64,000 nucleotides of DNA from Ovis canadensis (taxonomy: Eukaryota > Chordata > Mammalia > Artiodactyla > Bovidae): contig NC_091247.1 of assembly GCF_042477335.2 (NCBI RefSeq), forward strand, positions 1,014,501 through 1,078,500, in the 5' to 3' direction. Positions 11,514-35,600 of this stretch are shown one piece after another. Numbering within the stretch: the stretch's first letter is position 1; each line of letters opens with the position of its first letter. Under the pieces are notes generated by a model, which had not been told where the DNA came from, made no database searches, and was given only the letters and a program-made list of their open reading frames with translations. The translations under genes were made by a program, and so were the position numbers.

Positions 11514-11858
11514 ACATAAAGCCTCGAAATCAGTGCGTTCCGGCTGATCTCGTCCGGCTGGTCCCCTTGACCACCGGCGCCAGCACGGCTCTCTCCATGC
11601 GGCTGAGCGGAACACGGGCGGGATCCCCACCCGGGAACCCCTCTCCTCGTACCTGCTGTCTAACTAACAAACAAAACCTTGCAAAGTGTTTGCTTCTGAT
11701 TTTTTCCTCCCTGCCCCCCGCCCTCAGTGGGGTGGGAACGCTGCCTCCCTCTCCCCCGGGGCCCAGCCTGCTGCGGGGATGGCTCCCGGGAGCTGGCGGG
11801 GGTGGGCGGCCACATCTGGGAGAGGAGCTGTGTGTCCAGCCTGGCTCGTAGAGAAGCT

Positions 11859-11864
11859 AATAAA
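11859..11864 (+). terminator. EDF1 polyadenylation signal AATAAA
   Basis: A canonical AATAAA lies 346 nt after the EDF1 stop codon and is followed within 20-30 nt by GT-rich sequence (gtctgtgccc, ctggtggtgggt). Cleavage is expected near 11875-11885, giving a 3' UTR of about 365 nt. Confidence 0.8.
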
Positions 11865-12320
11865 GTCTGTGCCCTCGCTGCTGGTGGTGGGTCCTTGCCC
11901 CCGGCTCTCCGCTGCCGTGCCCGGAGTGCCCCCTCCCTCCGGCCCCCAGTGCGGCAAAGCGCTATCTTCATGAGGCGCCGCGAGGGAACCTGAGGGGCTG
12001 GGATGGTCCCTCTGCAAGCTGTTTCTCGTCACCTCTGCTGGGACGGTTAGTGGGCATCGGTCAGCCTCTGGGCATCAGACCTTGGTGCCCCCGGTGCCAA
12101 CTCCCCAGTCACGTCCTTGTCTGTGGACCCCAGTGCGCTCGGGTGGCAAGGTGGCGCTGCCTGGGCTGGAGGGGGCACCTGGCTGTGCAGGGGTGGCTGT
12201 CACGCCCTCCGGGACAGCCAAGCCTGGGGTCCTCCGTAGACTTGGGTGGGTGGTATCTGAATCTCCTGTGTGTAAGATCAGAACCGGGGACTGTCCCGGG
12301 TTAGAAAGACTCTGCTCCAT

Positions 12321-12326
12321 TTTATT
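12321..12326 (-). terminator. MAMDC4 polyadenylation signal (AATAAA on minus strand)
   Basis: tttatt on the plus strand reads AATAAA for MAMDC4, about 605 nt past its stop codon. It is the first canonical signal downstream. The cleavage site would be near 12300, about 420 nt from the EDF1 cleavage site on the other strand. Confidence 0.6.
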
Positions 12327-12930
12327 ACATGAGGGTGGCTTGTGGGTAGGGATTTTGACCGGGGAAGGGTGCACTTGGGGACCTTGACCCTGGGAGGGCG
12401 GGCCTGGGGGCCTTCCTTTGGGACTCTGGACAGATTAGAGCACTCCTCCGCCAGTCCAGCTCCGTGCCACCGTGGACCCTGACGAGCATCTGCTACTGTC
12501 TGTTGCCTGAACCTGTGAGGGTTTCCATCTTACGGAATCGCCCAGTGAGGTGGGGCCCTGCGGGGGGTCCCTCTGGCCTGGGCTGGGGCAGTGGCTTCTT
12601 GGGGCCCCACTGCACCTGCCTCCAGGTGCCTCGAGCCCATGGCTGTCTCCTGAGCCACTGAGGCCCACGGGAGGGGCCCCCAAGCATGTCCTCTCAGGTA
12701 GGTTGGATCGGGTCTGGGGAACTGCCCTTCCTGCTGATGGGCAGACCCTGGCCGGCAGGGCTGGCGCGCTTACTGCTGGGGTAAGGACCGCACTTGGGTC
12801 TGTGGGTACAGCCCCTGTGAGGGTGATGGATGCATGGTCTCAATGTATTGGGGGGGGGGTGTTGGTCCCTGGGCCAGGGTCCCGGTGGCGGGTGCGCTCG
12901 TGTGAGGAGCTGAGGTCTTCTCTGGGTCGT

Positions 12931-20395
<7,465 letters not shown>

Positions 20396-20502
20396 GGTCA
20401 GGCCCGAGGCAGAGAGGCCGGGGGTGCTGTGTGCCCTGGCCAGCCTGGTGGGGACTCTGCCTGTCAGCCCGAGGCCCCGCAGGCCGACTCTGCTCTGACC
20501 GC

Positions 20503-20735
20503 GGGCCCGGCTCAGCCCTTTCTGTATCTGCAGTGGGCCCGGCTCAGCCCCTGTATCTGCACCGCTGGCCCCGGCTCAGCCCCTGTATCTGCACCGCGGG
20601 CCCGGCTCAGCCCTTTCTGTATCTGCAGTGGGCCTGGCTCAGCCCCTGTATCTGCACCGCTGGCCCCGGCTCAGCCCCTGTATCTGCACCGCTGGCCCCG
20701 GCTCAGCCCCTGTATCTGCACCGCTGGCCCCGCCC
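20503..20735. repeat. 32-bp minisatellite, 7 copies, just upstream of the MAMDC4 start
   Basis: The core ctcagcc recurs at 20511, 20543, 20575, 20606, 20638, 20670 and 20702, a spacing of 32, 32, 31, 32, 32 and 32 bp. Units read roughly ggcccggctcagccc, then ctgtatctgcaccgc. Two unit types differ by ccctttctg against cccctg and by cagt against caccgc. It begins about 110 bp upstream of the MAMDC4 ATG, so it falls in the promoter or 5' UTR. Confidence 0.9.
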
Positions 20736-21890
20736 CGAGCTGACAGGATGATCACCTGGCTCTAAGTGCATCCAGGAGAGGCCCCAGCCCGGGGGGCTCC
20801 CACCTGCCCGGCCCCCTTTGGGGCAAAGGTCGGGCCTCAGCCGTGGTGCCCACTGCGGCCCAGCCGTCTGGTGGAGGCCCCGCTGGAGACAGCGCCGAGT
20901 GGCACAGGCCTCAGCTACTCCTCCTGGGGCCCCTGGTCCCGCAGAGTTCAACTCAGCCGGGCAGGAACTCAGCTTGTGCAAACCGTGCACCTGGCTTGAG
21001 TTCCCTGCACGGGGAGGGGGCAACCCTGGCAACCAGGGATGTCGTCCCTCCCCGTAACTCAGCCTGTGGGCTCCTCTTCACTTGCTCGCTTAAAAACGAT
21101 GACTGTTTTCTTGTCAACAAGTGTCCGAGCCGTGTGGTGTGGGCTGGGCACGGCCAGGCACAGGGTCCAGAGGAGCCGAGGGGCTCTGGGCCTCATGGCA
21201 CTGACCTCAGCGGAGGACCTGGTGCCAGGCGCTGCCAAGTTTATCACCGTCCGGCCTTGAGAGCTTGTCTAACCTGAGCCTGTTTCCTCATCTTTAAAAG
21301 TGTAACGATGGCGCCTCTGTGGAAAGGCTCCTGTGAGGGCCCTGGAGTCCAGAGGAGGCGGGTGCAGCGTGATGGAGGCCTCTGCTCCCCACAGCGCCAG
21401 GAGAAGGGTCCTGGGAGAGGGGCTCCACGCCTGACACCCGGTTTACTTGAAGCAGGAGTCTGAGGCAGTGGCCCTGATTCTGGAGTCGAGGGGCCACAGA
21501 CCACCCGACTCGAGACCTCAGTCAGCAGCGGCCAAGGTGGGGGTTGCTGGTGCCCTCCCCCTACCGGGAGGGGCCCGCCTCCGCAGGCTGGAGGGACTTG
21601 GCCCTAGCTCCTTGCGTAACGGCTCGTCAGGCCTCTTCCCAGATGACTGTGGGGACAGCAGGTGCATGGAAAAGCAATCAGGTCATAAACGGGGGCAGCG
21701 GCCAGGGCCCCCTTATCAGACCCCAAAGGGCTGAGTGTGCCCTGCCCCTCCCTGGGCCCCTGGGGCAGGTTGCATGAGGGGCAGCCTCCAGCTCTTGGCC
21801 ACCCACCCACACCAGCTGGAAGTACAGCGAGGTGCGCTGAGAACAGAGACGCCAAGCACACAGCGCTCAGGGAGCAGCAGAGCTGACGAT
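20736..21890. other. Intergenic stretch between MAMDC4 and PHPT1, no gene seen
   Basis: GC-rich unique-looking sequence between the MAMDC4 upstream minisatellite and the PHPT1 3' end. I find no exon homologous to a family I know, no recognisable SINE or LINE, and only short unsupported open frames. It should contain the distal MAMDC4 promoter. Confidence 0.6.
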
Positions 21891-21893
21891 GCT

Positions 21894-21899
21894 TTTAAT
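21894..21899 (-). terminator. PHPT1 polyadenylation signal (ATTAAA on minus strand)
   Basis: tttaat on the plus strand gives ATTAAA, the commonest variant signal, about 140 nt past the PHPT1 stop. No AATAAA is closer. This gives a short 3' UTR of about 160 nt. Confidence 0.6.
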
Positions 21900-22037
21900 T
21901 CTCCCAAGAGGGAGCCCCAGGCCCCGAGACCTGGCCAGGGTGGCAAAGTGCCAGGGGGTGCAGTCCGGCCCCTTGGGAGGGGCCTTCAGGGCAGAGTTCT
22001 GAGTGGGCTGCTGGACAGAGCGGGCCTCGAGTGGGCC

Positions 22038-23450
<1,413 letters not shown>

Positions 23451-23684
23451 AAAGGGGAACAAGGAGCGGGGAGTGGGTGTGGGTTCCTTTCAGCCCACGG
23501 AGAAGTCCCTGCGCGCGGGTCAGGGGCGGCTGACGGGCCCCTCTGGGGGACTGGGCGGCCCACGAGGCGCAGGGGGCGCGCGCTGGCCCTGACTCCCTCC
23601 GCAGACCATGCGCGCTGCCCTCGGCTTCCGCCCGGGTCCCCGCAGTGTATCTGAGGGCCTCCCGCCCGGGTACTCCCCATGCTG

Positions 23685-24336
23685 TCCCGCGGCCTCCCGG
23701 CCCCGTCCCCGCCGAGTCCCGCGGCCTCCCGGCCCCGTCCCCGCCGAGTCCCGCGGCCTCCCGTCCCCTCGTCCGCACCGAGTCCCGCGGTCTCCCGGCC
23801 CCGTCCCCGCCGAGTCCCGCGGCCTCCCGGCCCCGTCCCCGCCGAGTCCCGCGGCCTCCCGTCCCCTCGTCCGCACCGAGTCCCGCGGTCTCCCGGCCCC
23901 GTCCCCGCCGAGTCCCGCGGCCTCCCGGCCCCGTCCCCGCCGAGTCCCGCGGCCTCCCGGCCCCGTCCCCGCCGAGTCCCGCGGCCTCCCGGCCCCGTCC
24001 CCGCCGAGTCTCACGGCCTCCCGTCCCCTCGTCCGCACCGAGTCCCACGGTCTCCCGGCCCCGTCCCCGCCGAGTCTCACGGCCTCCCGTCCCCTCGTCC
24101 GCACCGAGTCCCACGGTCTCCCGGCCCCGTCCCCGCCGAGTGCCGCGGTCTCCCGGCCCCGTCCCCGCCGAGTCTCACGGCCTCCCGTCCCCTCGTCCGC
24201 ACCGAGTCCCACGGTCTCCCGGCCCCGTCCCCGCCGAGTGCCGCGGTCTCCCGGCCCCGTCCCCGCCGAGTCTCACGGCCTCCCGTCCCCTCGTCCGCAC
24301 CGAGTCCCGCGGTCTCCCGGCCCCGTCCCCACCGAG
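23685..24336. repeat. GC-rich minisatellite, 20 units of 32 or 34 bp with an AAB higher-order pattern
   Basis: Each unit ends in gag followed by tc or tg. Type A (32 bp) ends gtccccgccgag; type B (34 bp) ends ctcgtccgcaccgag. Unit ends fall at 23716, 23748, 23782, 23814, 23846, 23880 and so on to 24336. The order is AABAABAAAABABAABAABA: 14 A and 6 B units, exactly 652 bp. The common period is A+A+B = 98 bp. Further unit variants (tcacgg against cgcgg, tgccgcgg against tcccgcgg) define subfamilies toward the right end. The array lies about 450 bp upstream of the PHPT1 ATG, between PHPT1 and AJM1. Confidence 0.95.
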
Positions 24337-26024
24337 TCCGAGCCCGCCTCTCTCCGGCCTCCCACTCCACGTTGTTCAGTGGTTTCCCACCGCTGTTTCC
24401 GAAGGCCCGCCCCCCATGGCTCCGAAAATCTTCAACGTCGCACCCACTCTGAACAAAAAACGAGGCAGCAGTGGCTACATTCGAGTTATATTTTCCTTAG
24501 TTCGAAAGCGCTCCCTCTCTGGAAGTAACCCCAGTCCAGGGTCCTTCCTGGGCGGCGCGTAGGGCCGAAGGCGGAGGCCCCTGGGCAGGGGGCGCCGAGG
24601 CCAGTTTGTGAGGCCGAGAAGGCGGGAGGGGCTAAGCGGGGCGCGTGGCCGGTGCGAATGCGCGGAGCCGAGGCAGGCGCGCAGGCAGGTGGAGAAGGAA
24701 CGAGAGGAGATGGGTGCGGGTGCGCGGGCGGGGGTGAGGGCAGCGATCGGAGGTGGGAGGTGGGGCCCCACAATTTAATTGACTCGATACCTCCTACCAC
24801 CTGGCCCTGACGGGGGCCTGGGGCTTCAGGAGGGCCCTTCTGGGCGCCGGGCCTCGCCCTCTAAGGCCAGGGTCAGCGGGCAGCCCCCGACGAGAGCGGA
24901 GATAACGGACTGGACCGTGCACTCCAGCCTCCAGCGTCCAGCCCGCACCACAAGGCGGGGCCAGAGCGAGCTAGAGCGCGGGTGTTTGCGCAGTTGCGCC
25001 CTTCACGCCGCCCTGTGGAAGTAGCTCGCTCCCGCCCCTGCTCCAGACGGGACGAACCTCCTCCTCGGTCCTCAGTAGGACTACTGATAGGGTCCCAGCT
25101 GGAGGGCCTCCTGGGCCGCTCGCGTTCACCCAGCCTCTGCACCTGCTCCCGCCTGTGAGGTTAGGGCTGCTCTGGCGCACGCCTGGGGCCATCGACCAGG
25201 TGGGAGCAGGCAGCCCAACCCACGCCCTGCCGGGTCTGAGCTCTGGCCAGAGCCCCTCCCCTCTGCTTCCCGGGCCCAGGAACTTCTCCCTCTGGCTAGG
25301 TGTCTTGTGCCTTGGTTGAGGATGCCCCCACCCCCACCCCTAGTACCCCTTCACTGCTGCTTGCCCCAACCCCTGCGGCAGGGCGTGCAGCGCCGTCAGT
25401 GTATCGAGGTCCGACCCAGTAGGGGCGAGGGCCCCACGCAGGTCCCCGCCGGCCCTGCCTGTCCACTAGGCCAGGAAGTGCTCGGGATGCGGACACACCG
25501 AGACCAATTAGCGTGTCTGTCCTCTAGAGAGGAAAAGCCTCTGAGCAGGGTGCATCCCAGACCACAGGAAGCGGGTGTGTGTGTGGGGGGGTGTTTAAAG
25601 GGACAGGACTAGGCTTTGGTCAACTCGGGCTCCTGTACCACGGGGAGCCACGGTTGGAGAGGCTCCAGGGAGGCCCTGCTGATGGGGAGTAGACGGATGA
25701 GTCGCATACGCGCGGTCGGGCCTGCAGTAGTGACCCCTCCGCGCAAAGGCAGGGCGGGCTGGTCCTCAGACCCACCCCGCCTCCCAGCGGGGAGCACCGA
25801 GCGGCCGAGGACCTGCCTCTAGGGAGCTCCGAGGGCAAACTGGGAGAGAGGGAGCCCGGCGGGACTGGGAGGGTTGTGGCCGTAAAGAGGGGAAAGGCGG
25901 TGCTTCGGCAGACCGCGACGGGGCGGAGCTTGCGGCGATGTGGGCGGGGCCTGGTGGACCGGGTGGGGCTTGGGTGCACCTGATGGGGTTCAGGGTGGGC
26001 CCTGGGTGGACGCTCCAGCGCGGC
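24337..26024. other. Spacer between the minisatellite and AJM1, probably includes the AJM1 3' UTR
   Basis: GC-rich sequence without a recognised gene or interspersed repeat. AJM1 must end its transcript here. I see no AATAAA on the minus strand near the AJM1 stop. An ATTAAA (tttaat at 24775-24780) about 1.25 kb past the stop is one candidate. A CpG-rich patch lies at about 24550-24740. Confidence 0.4.
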
Positions 26025-30520
<4,496 letters not shown>

Positions 30521-30549
30521 ACAGGGTATGAGGCTCCGCCCCAGGGAGG

Positions 30550-31000
30550 TGACAGCCGGGCCTTGGCGCTGCCGCGGCCCCGAGGAGCCAGACTGGGCGA
30601 CACCCCTTCCCTTGGGGATGGGACGGTCCGCCCCCGCCGGGGTCCCAGGCCTGAGGAGCCCGGCGGGTGGCTCTCCCCGGCGCGCAGCCCGGCCCAGCCC
30701 CGAGCCCCCGGGTGTGGGGACCAATGTCCTCCAAGGCGCAGCGTCCCTGTCCTCGTGGGCGCCGCACTCACGGAAGATCCGCGGGGCAGCGGCCTGGACC
30801 CCTTACCTGGGCGGTGCTCCCGCACCGCGCCCGGCGATCTGCGCAGGCCCGCTCGCGCTCCGCCGTCCCCCGCGCCGCCGCGGCCCCGGCACCGGCAGAA
30901 GCTTCGAGTCAGCGGCGTGAGGCTGCCGGGCCGCTCGGTGCTGCCCCCGATGGCGGCCGGCGGGACTGCACTTAAAGGGACCGCGCGATGGGCCGGGGAC
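30550..31000. promoter_or_regulatory. CpG island between AJM1 and RABL6, candidate AJM1 promoter
   Basis: Dense CpG from about 30550 to 31000, with no gene start from the recognised minus-strand genes other than AJM1 nearby. A YY1-like GATGGCGGC core at about 30949-30957 reads on the plus strand. It is 1.6-2.0 kb upstream of the AJM1 ATG, a reasonable place for a noncoding first exon. Its direction of transcription cannot be decided from sequence. Confidence 0.45.
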
Positions 31001-32160
31001 CTGCGTGGCGCGCTGGCTCCTGCTTGGGGCCGAGCTGGGTGCGCAGTGAGGGCTCTTTGCGCCCTCAAGGTACAGGCCTGGGGTCCAGCGAGAAGACCTC
31101 GGGCTGAGGAGCACCTGGCCCATCTTGCCCGCCCCCACCTCCCGGACACCTGCTGGAGGGCAGCTGGCAGCCTGGCCGGCCTTGGAGGCAGCCCAAGTCC
31201 TGGCCGCGCTGCGGACAGGTCCCGGAATTCACGCCTGCGGCCAGCCTAGGCAGGAGCAGATGGGCAGCCCCACGCCCTGCTGGCCTTTGTGCTGCAGGCC
31301 TGTCTTCGCCAAGCTCTCCCTGGGCACGTGGGCACCCCCAAGGGCCCTGCTGCTTCCTGTCCCCCCGCTGTGCGGCCTCCCTGGGAGGACAGGCTCCTCG
31401 GCCCCCCACCCCCACGTCCAGCGTCCAGGCAGGCGGAGGCCCCACTGCCCTGGTCAGGTGTGCACACCCTGGAGCTGCATGGTGACACCCCACCTCCAGC
31501 CCCTCACACGAGGCTGAACCAGGGGACAGTCCAGGCTGGCAGATGGGCAGGGCGCTGGTGCCTGCGGCTCCCAAGGCCGGGGTCAGCCACGTCCGGGCCG
31601 GTCAGCTGAGGGAGCCTTGGACCATTTCCAGGTCAGTCTGGTCTTCATGCTAGTGGGCACTACAAGGACAGCCAGCCTCACACACTGGGCTCCAGGCAGC
31701 CCCTATGGGTCAGTGTGGTGCCCAGCCCCCAACCAGTCATGGCTGGCCACCTGTGTCCTGGGTGTGGGGCTCTCTGGGCACCTGAATTGGGGAGAGGGCG
31801 TCCTGCCAACCAGCCCCTCTTCGGCCTTAGGAGGCACTCTGTACGCCTTTGGAAGGGACAGTTCTCGGGCAACTGGGTGGTGCAGGGCCCTGCTGACAGC
31901 CAGAGCCTGCGGGGCTGAGGTCAGTGCCAGGTGGGAGCAGGGGTGCACGGCCACCCTCAAGGTGGGACCAGGTCTGCAGAGGGCAGCTGCGCTGGCCAGC
32001 CTGGACAGCACGGCGCAAGTGGGGCTGGGCCTGCCTGAGGCTTCCTACCCTGAGAGCAGTTACCTCGCGGGGAGAAGGGCCCCATGGCCTGTAGGCAGGG
32101 GGCTCAGGCCCCTCCTGCCCACCCACGCTGACCTGGGCAGGGCCCCTGGCAGCAGCAGCA
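31001..32160. other. Intergenic stretch between RABL6 3' end and the AJM1-side CpG island
   Basis: GC-rich sequence with no recognised exon or named repeat. Open frames of 60-270 codons occur here on both strands but carry no family motif and fit the background for 65-70% GC DNA. Confidence 0.5.
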
Positions 32161-32189
32161 CACACAGACGCGCAGTAAAACAGGAGAGC

Positions 32190-32195
32190 TTTATG
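32190..32195 (-). terminator. Possible RABL6 polyadenylation signal (CATAAA on minus strand)
   Basis: tttatg on the plus strand reads CATAAA, a known weaker variant, about 430 nt past the RABL6 stop. No canonical AATAAA occurs between it and the stop, so it is the best candidate by position. Confidence 0.4.
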
Positions 32196-32621
32196 GTCCA
32201 AGTGGTGCGGAAGGACAGTGAGGGCACAAGTGTTGAGGGCCTCCTGCTCGGTCCGCGCATGCCCGAGCTCAGGTGCAAAGCCAGACGCCGTGCCTGGAAA
32301 GAGCCGCCCCCGCAAGGGCGCCAGCACTGCCTGGCCTCGGCGCGCAGGAGTGTCGGGGTCCGGGGTCCGAGGCCTGCAGCGCCGGCCGAGCCGCAGCGGG
32401 AAACGGGGTCAGCCGGCATGCAGCAGGCCAGGTGAGCGCGTGCGGCAGGCCGGGGGCGAGCAGGGGCCGGCGGGGACGCAGCCCCCCTGTAAACAGCCTC
32501 ACGGGCCTCCTCGGCCTGTCCCATCCCTGAGAAGCGCGGGGGACCGGCTGCCCGCCTCCCCTCCCTGCAGGGCAGGCCCAGCCCCCAGCGCACTGGGCGC
32601 CCGAGGTCCGCGGGGCGGGGC

Positions 32622-35600
32622 CTAGAGCGCCTCGTAGTCGCCGCCTCCGCGGAGGGGGCCGCCGGGCGCACCGCCGCCCAGGAAGGCCTCCAGCTCGTCC
32701 AGGGCGGTCCTCTGCGGGCCCCGGGGCCGCCGCCGCCGCTCGTCCCTGCCCTTGTCGTCCGCCCGCTCCCGGCTCTTCTTCTGCTTGCTCCTCCTCTTTG
32801 CCGCCTTGTCTTCCTCCTGCAGGGGCACACCGCGGCGTCAGGGCGGCTGGGCGAGCGCGGCCACCCCAGGGCACACCAGGGTTCGGGTACCTCTCTGCCC
32901 TTTTTCTTCTTCTTCTTCTTCTCCTTCGCGGGGGGCCTGCCCTCCTTATCTGCAGAGGAGAGGCGGCATCAGTGCCCCGGCCCAAGGCCAGGCCCAGGCC
33001 CGCCCTGGGCCTGGCAGGGGACTGCAGCCTGGGTTAAGCCAGGGGTGGGCAGGTCCCGTCTGAGCCGGGGTCCCTGGGTCCTCATGGTGAGCACAACCTC
33101 TGCCCTGGCCACTCCTGCAGACGTCCTTTCCCCTCTGCTCTGGGGACGAGGAGGGCCTCAGGTGGGTTTCTAGGCTCCAGTGGCCCAGAGACTGGGACGA
33201 CGCCGGTAGCCAGAGACGGTGGGTCCCGGCGGGCCCAGAGACCAGGCCCTCTCTCTGCAGAAGGCCAGAAAGGCAGGGCGGGACCGCGGCCCGAAAGCGC
33301 TCCCGCCCACTGCCTGCGCCTGCAAAGGCCTCCCATGTGGCTGCAGGTCAGGTGCCTGGGGAGCTGGGAGGCGTTCAGAGAACAGCGGGGCCACGCAGAG
33401 CGCGGCTGGGGCCCAGTGGGGGCCTGCCTGCGGCCCCCTTGCCCCTGCTCCGGAGCCCCGGGTTCAGGGAGAGGGCAAGGGCAGCTGGCACCTGGCAGGA
33501 GGGGGCGGGCCCAACGCAGCTACCTTGCTCACTGCTGTCCCCGCGGCCAGGCTCTTCCAGCCCCAGCCCAAAGAGGTCGGAGTCGTCCTTCAGTCTGAAG
33601 GAGGGGACCAAGGGCTTGGGGGGCGCGGGGGGCTGCGCGGGGCCAGCGTCCTCATCAGTCAGGTCAGAGAGGTCCTCTCGCACGGGGAACTCGCCCTGGA
33701 CAGGGAGCAGGCGGGTCAGCCGCAGACCCCTACATCCCCCTGGCTGTCATGTGACCCCCAGAGGCTACCGTTACCCCCCTACCCCGGGCCAGGGGCCCCC
33801 CGAGTGACGGCCCACGTGTGGCGGCTGTGACACGGCAGCCCCCCAGCCGTCCCCAGAGCAGGGTCAGCTGGGCCTGTTGTACACGGCGCCCCGTGGGGCA
33901 GCCCTGCAGTCCCCATGGGCCTGACCGTGCCCTGGGAGGCCCCACGTCTCGTGCAGCACGTCCACCGCCGCCACCGCCCCCCCCCCCCCCCAGCTGTCCT
34001 GGGCTTGCAGGGGGCAGGGGCGCAAGGCTGGTCCTCACCGCTCTCCGCTGAGCATCTGAGTCGCTCTCAAAGTCCGGGTCGTCCATGACGAAGGACAGCA
34101 TCTGGGCTGCAATGGGCCCCTCAGCATCGCTCTCTGACGACACTGGCTTGTCTGTGCCCTCCTCCAGCCCGCCAGAGGGGCCCTCGGGGTGGGGCTTGGT
34201 GCTGCCTGGCTGGCGGGGCTCTGCCGCCCTGGGGGCCGTGTCCCGGGGTGGCCCCGAGGCCTTCGTGGAGGACCTGGGGACACCGAGGAGTGTCAGGGAG
34301 CTGAGGCCGCCTTCCACCTTCCCTCCCCCGGGGGCCCCTCCACCTCTTCCCTTCCGCCCCAACACACCTCCTGGTCTCTGGCTCAGGGCACTTCTGGGGG
34401 GCCAGGACTGCGGTCTTGGGGTGCCCTGCCCCCTCCTCTGACTCCTCCTCGCTGGACAGAGTGATGTCCTTGCTGGCGACGGGGCCTGTGAGTTGCAGGG
34501 GCCTGCCGAGAGGCTTATCTTCACGGTCCACGTCGTCCTGGAAGCCTGCCACCATCGGGTTCCCTGCCGGGGTCTCCCCGTCGCTGCGGGGAGGGCAGGG
34601 CAGTCAGAGGTCACAAGGAGGGCCCAGAGCACCCACTCTGGCCTTCAGGCCTGGGCCTGTGGGCCTGCTCCGCCCTGCGCAGGCATGGCCGAGGGGCACC
34701 GGCTGCCACGGCGGCCTGGAGGCGGCCCTGTGGGGGGTGGAGGGCACACGTGTGAGAAAGGCAGGTCTGAAGGGGACAGGGTGCTGGGGAGAGCACGTGG
34801 AGGGGCTGTAGGTGGCCACAAGCCCAAGCCTCCCGTGCGCACCTGCCCTGCCCGCAGGGAGAAGCACGCAACGGCTCTGTGGCCCCGGGCTCCGTCCACC
34901 AGGCCCAGCCTGTGCCCTCAAGCAGCAGCAGCCCAGGGTCAGGCAAGGGGGACGCCTGCTGAGTCGCGACACCGAGTCAGGCTGTGGCCTGAAGCTGCTC
35001 TCCCTTCCTCCTCCACGCACCTCTGCTCTGTCCCAGCGCCCAGATGGTTGTGTGTTCCCGGAGTCCACGCCTGACGGGCAGAGGGCCAGGCTGAGGATGA
35101 CCCCGGCTGCCCGGTGCCTCCGGGCCCTGCCCTCACCTGTCGCTGTCTGGGGGTCCCCTGGCTCCCAGTCTCTTCTCATCCTTGGTGGGGGCCGTGTCCT
35201 CCAGGAAGCTGCGGTCCAGGCTGTCTTCAGGAACAAAGTCCTCCACGTCCTGGACTTTCGCGGAGGCCTCTGCAGCTGGGGCCGGCTCTGGGGACAGCAG
35301 GTGCCAGTTTGTGCTCAGCGACCCCCACCCGCTGGGCCGTGAGTGGGATGGTGTGGCTGGGCTGCAGGGCCGCCTGCCCAGGAGGATGGGGGACCTTGTC
35401 CCTCCTGGGGCCAGGGAGACAGACAGGGCTGCTGCCCCTCAGGAAGCCTGGGCCTGCCTCTGGGCCTCCCCTGGGGTGAGGTCCTCCCTGGGGTTGGGGT
35501 CGTCCCTGAAGGTGAAGATGGGGCCTACCTGGGGGTGGTTGTCCCAGGGGGTGGGGCCTACCTGGGGGCGGGGGGGCCACCTCTGTTGCAGGCGAGGCTC

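Noticed and set aside
10477-11517. 346-codon minus-strand frame antisense to EDF1 exons 3-5
   Set aside because: Shadow of GC-rich EDF1 coding and intron sequence; it crosses real splice sites of the other strand and shows no motif.
23608-24562. Three overlapping ~260-306 codon plus-strand frames and minus-strand frames over the minisatellite
   Set aside because: All are produced by a stop-free GC-rich repeat whose 32/34-bp period shifts frame each unit. No non-repeat domain, splice logic or conserved start supports a protein.
31177-31195. Similarity to the mature human miR-4292 sequence (cctggccggccttgg)
   Set aside because: Only a partial match, on the opposite strand from RABL6 and outside its introns, with no obvious hairpin seen.
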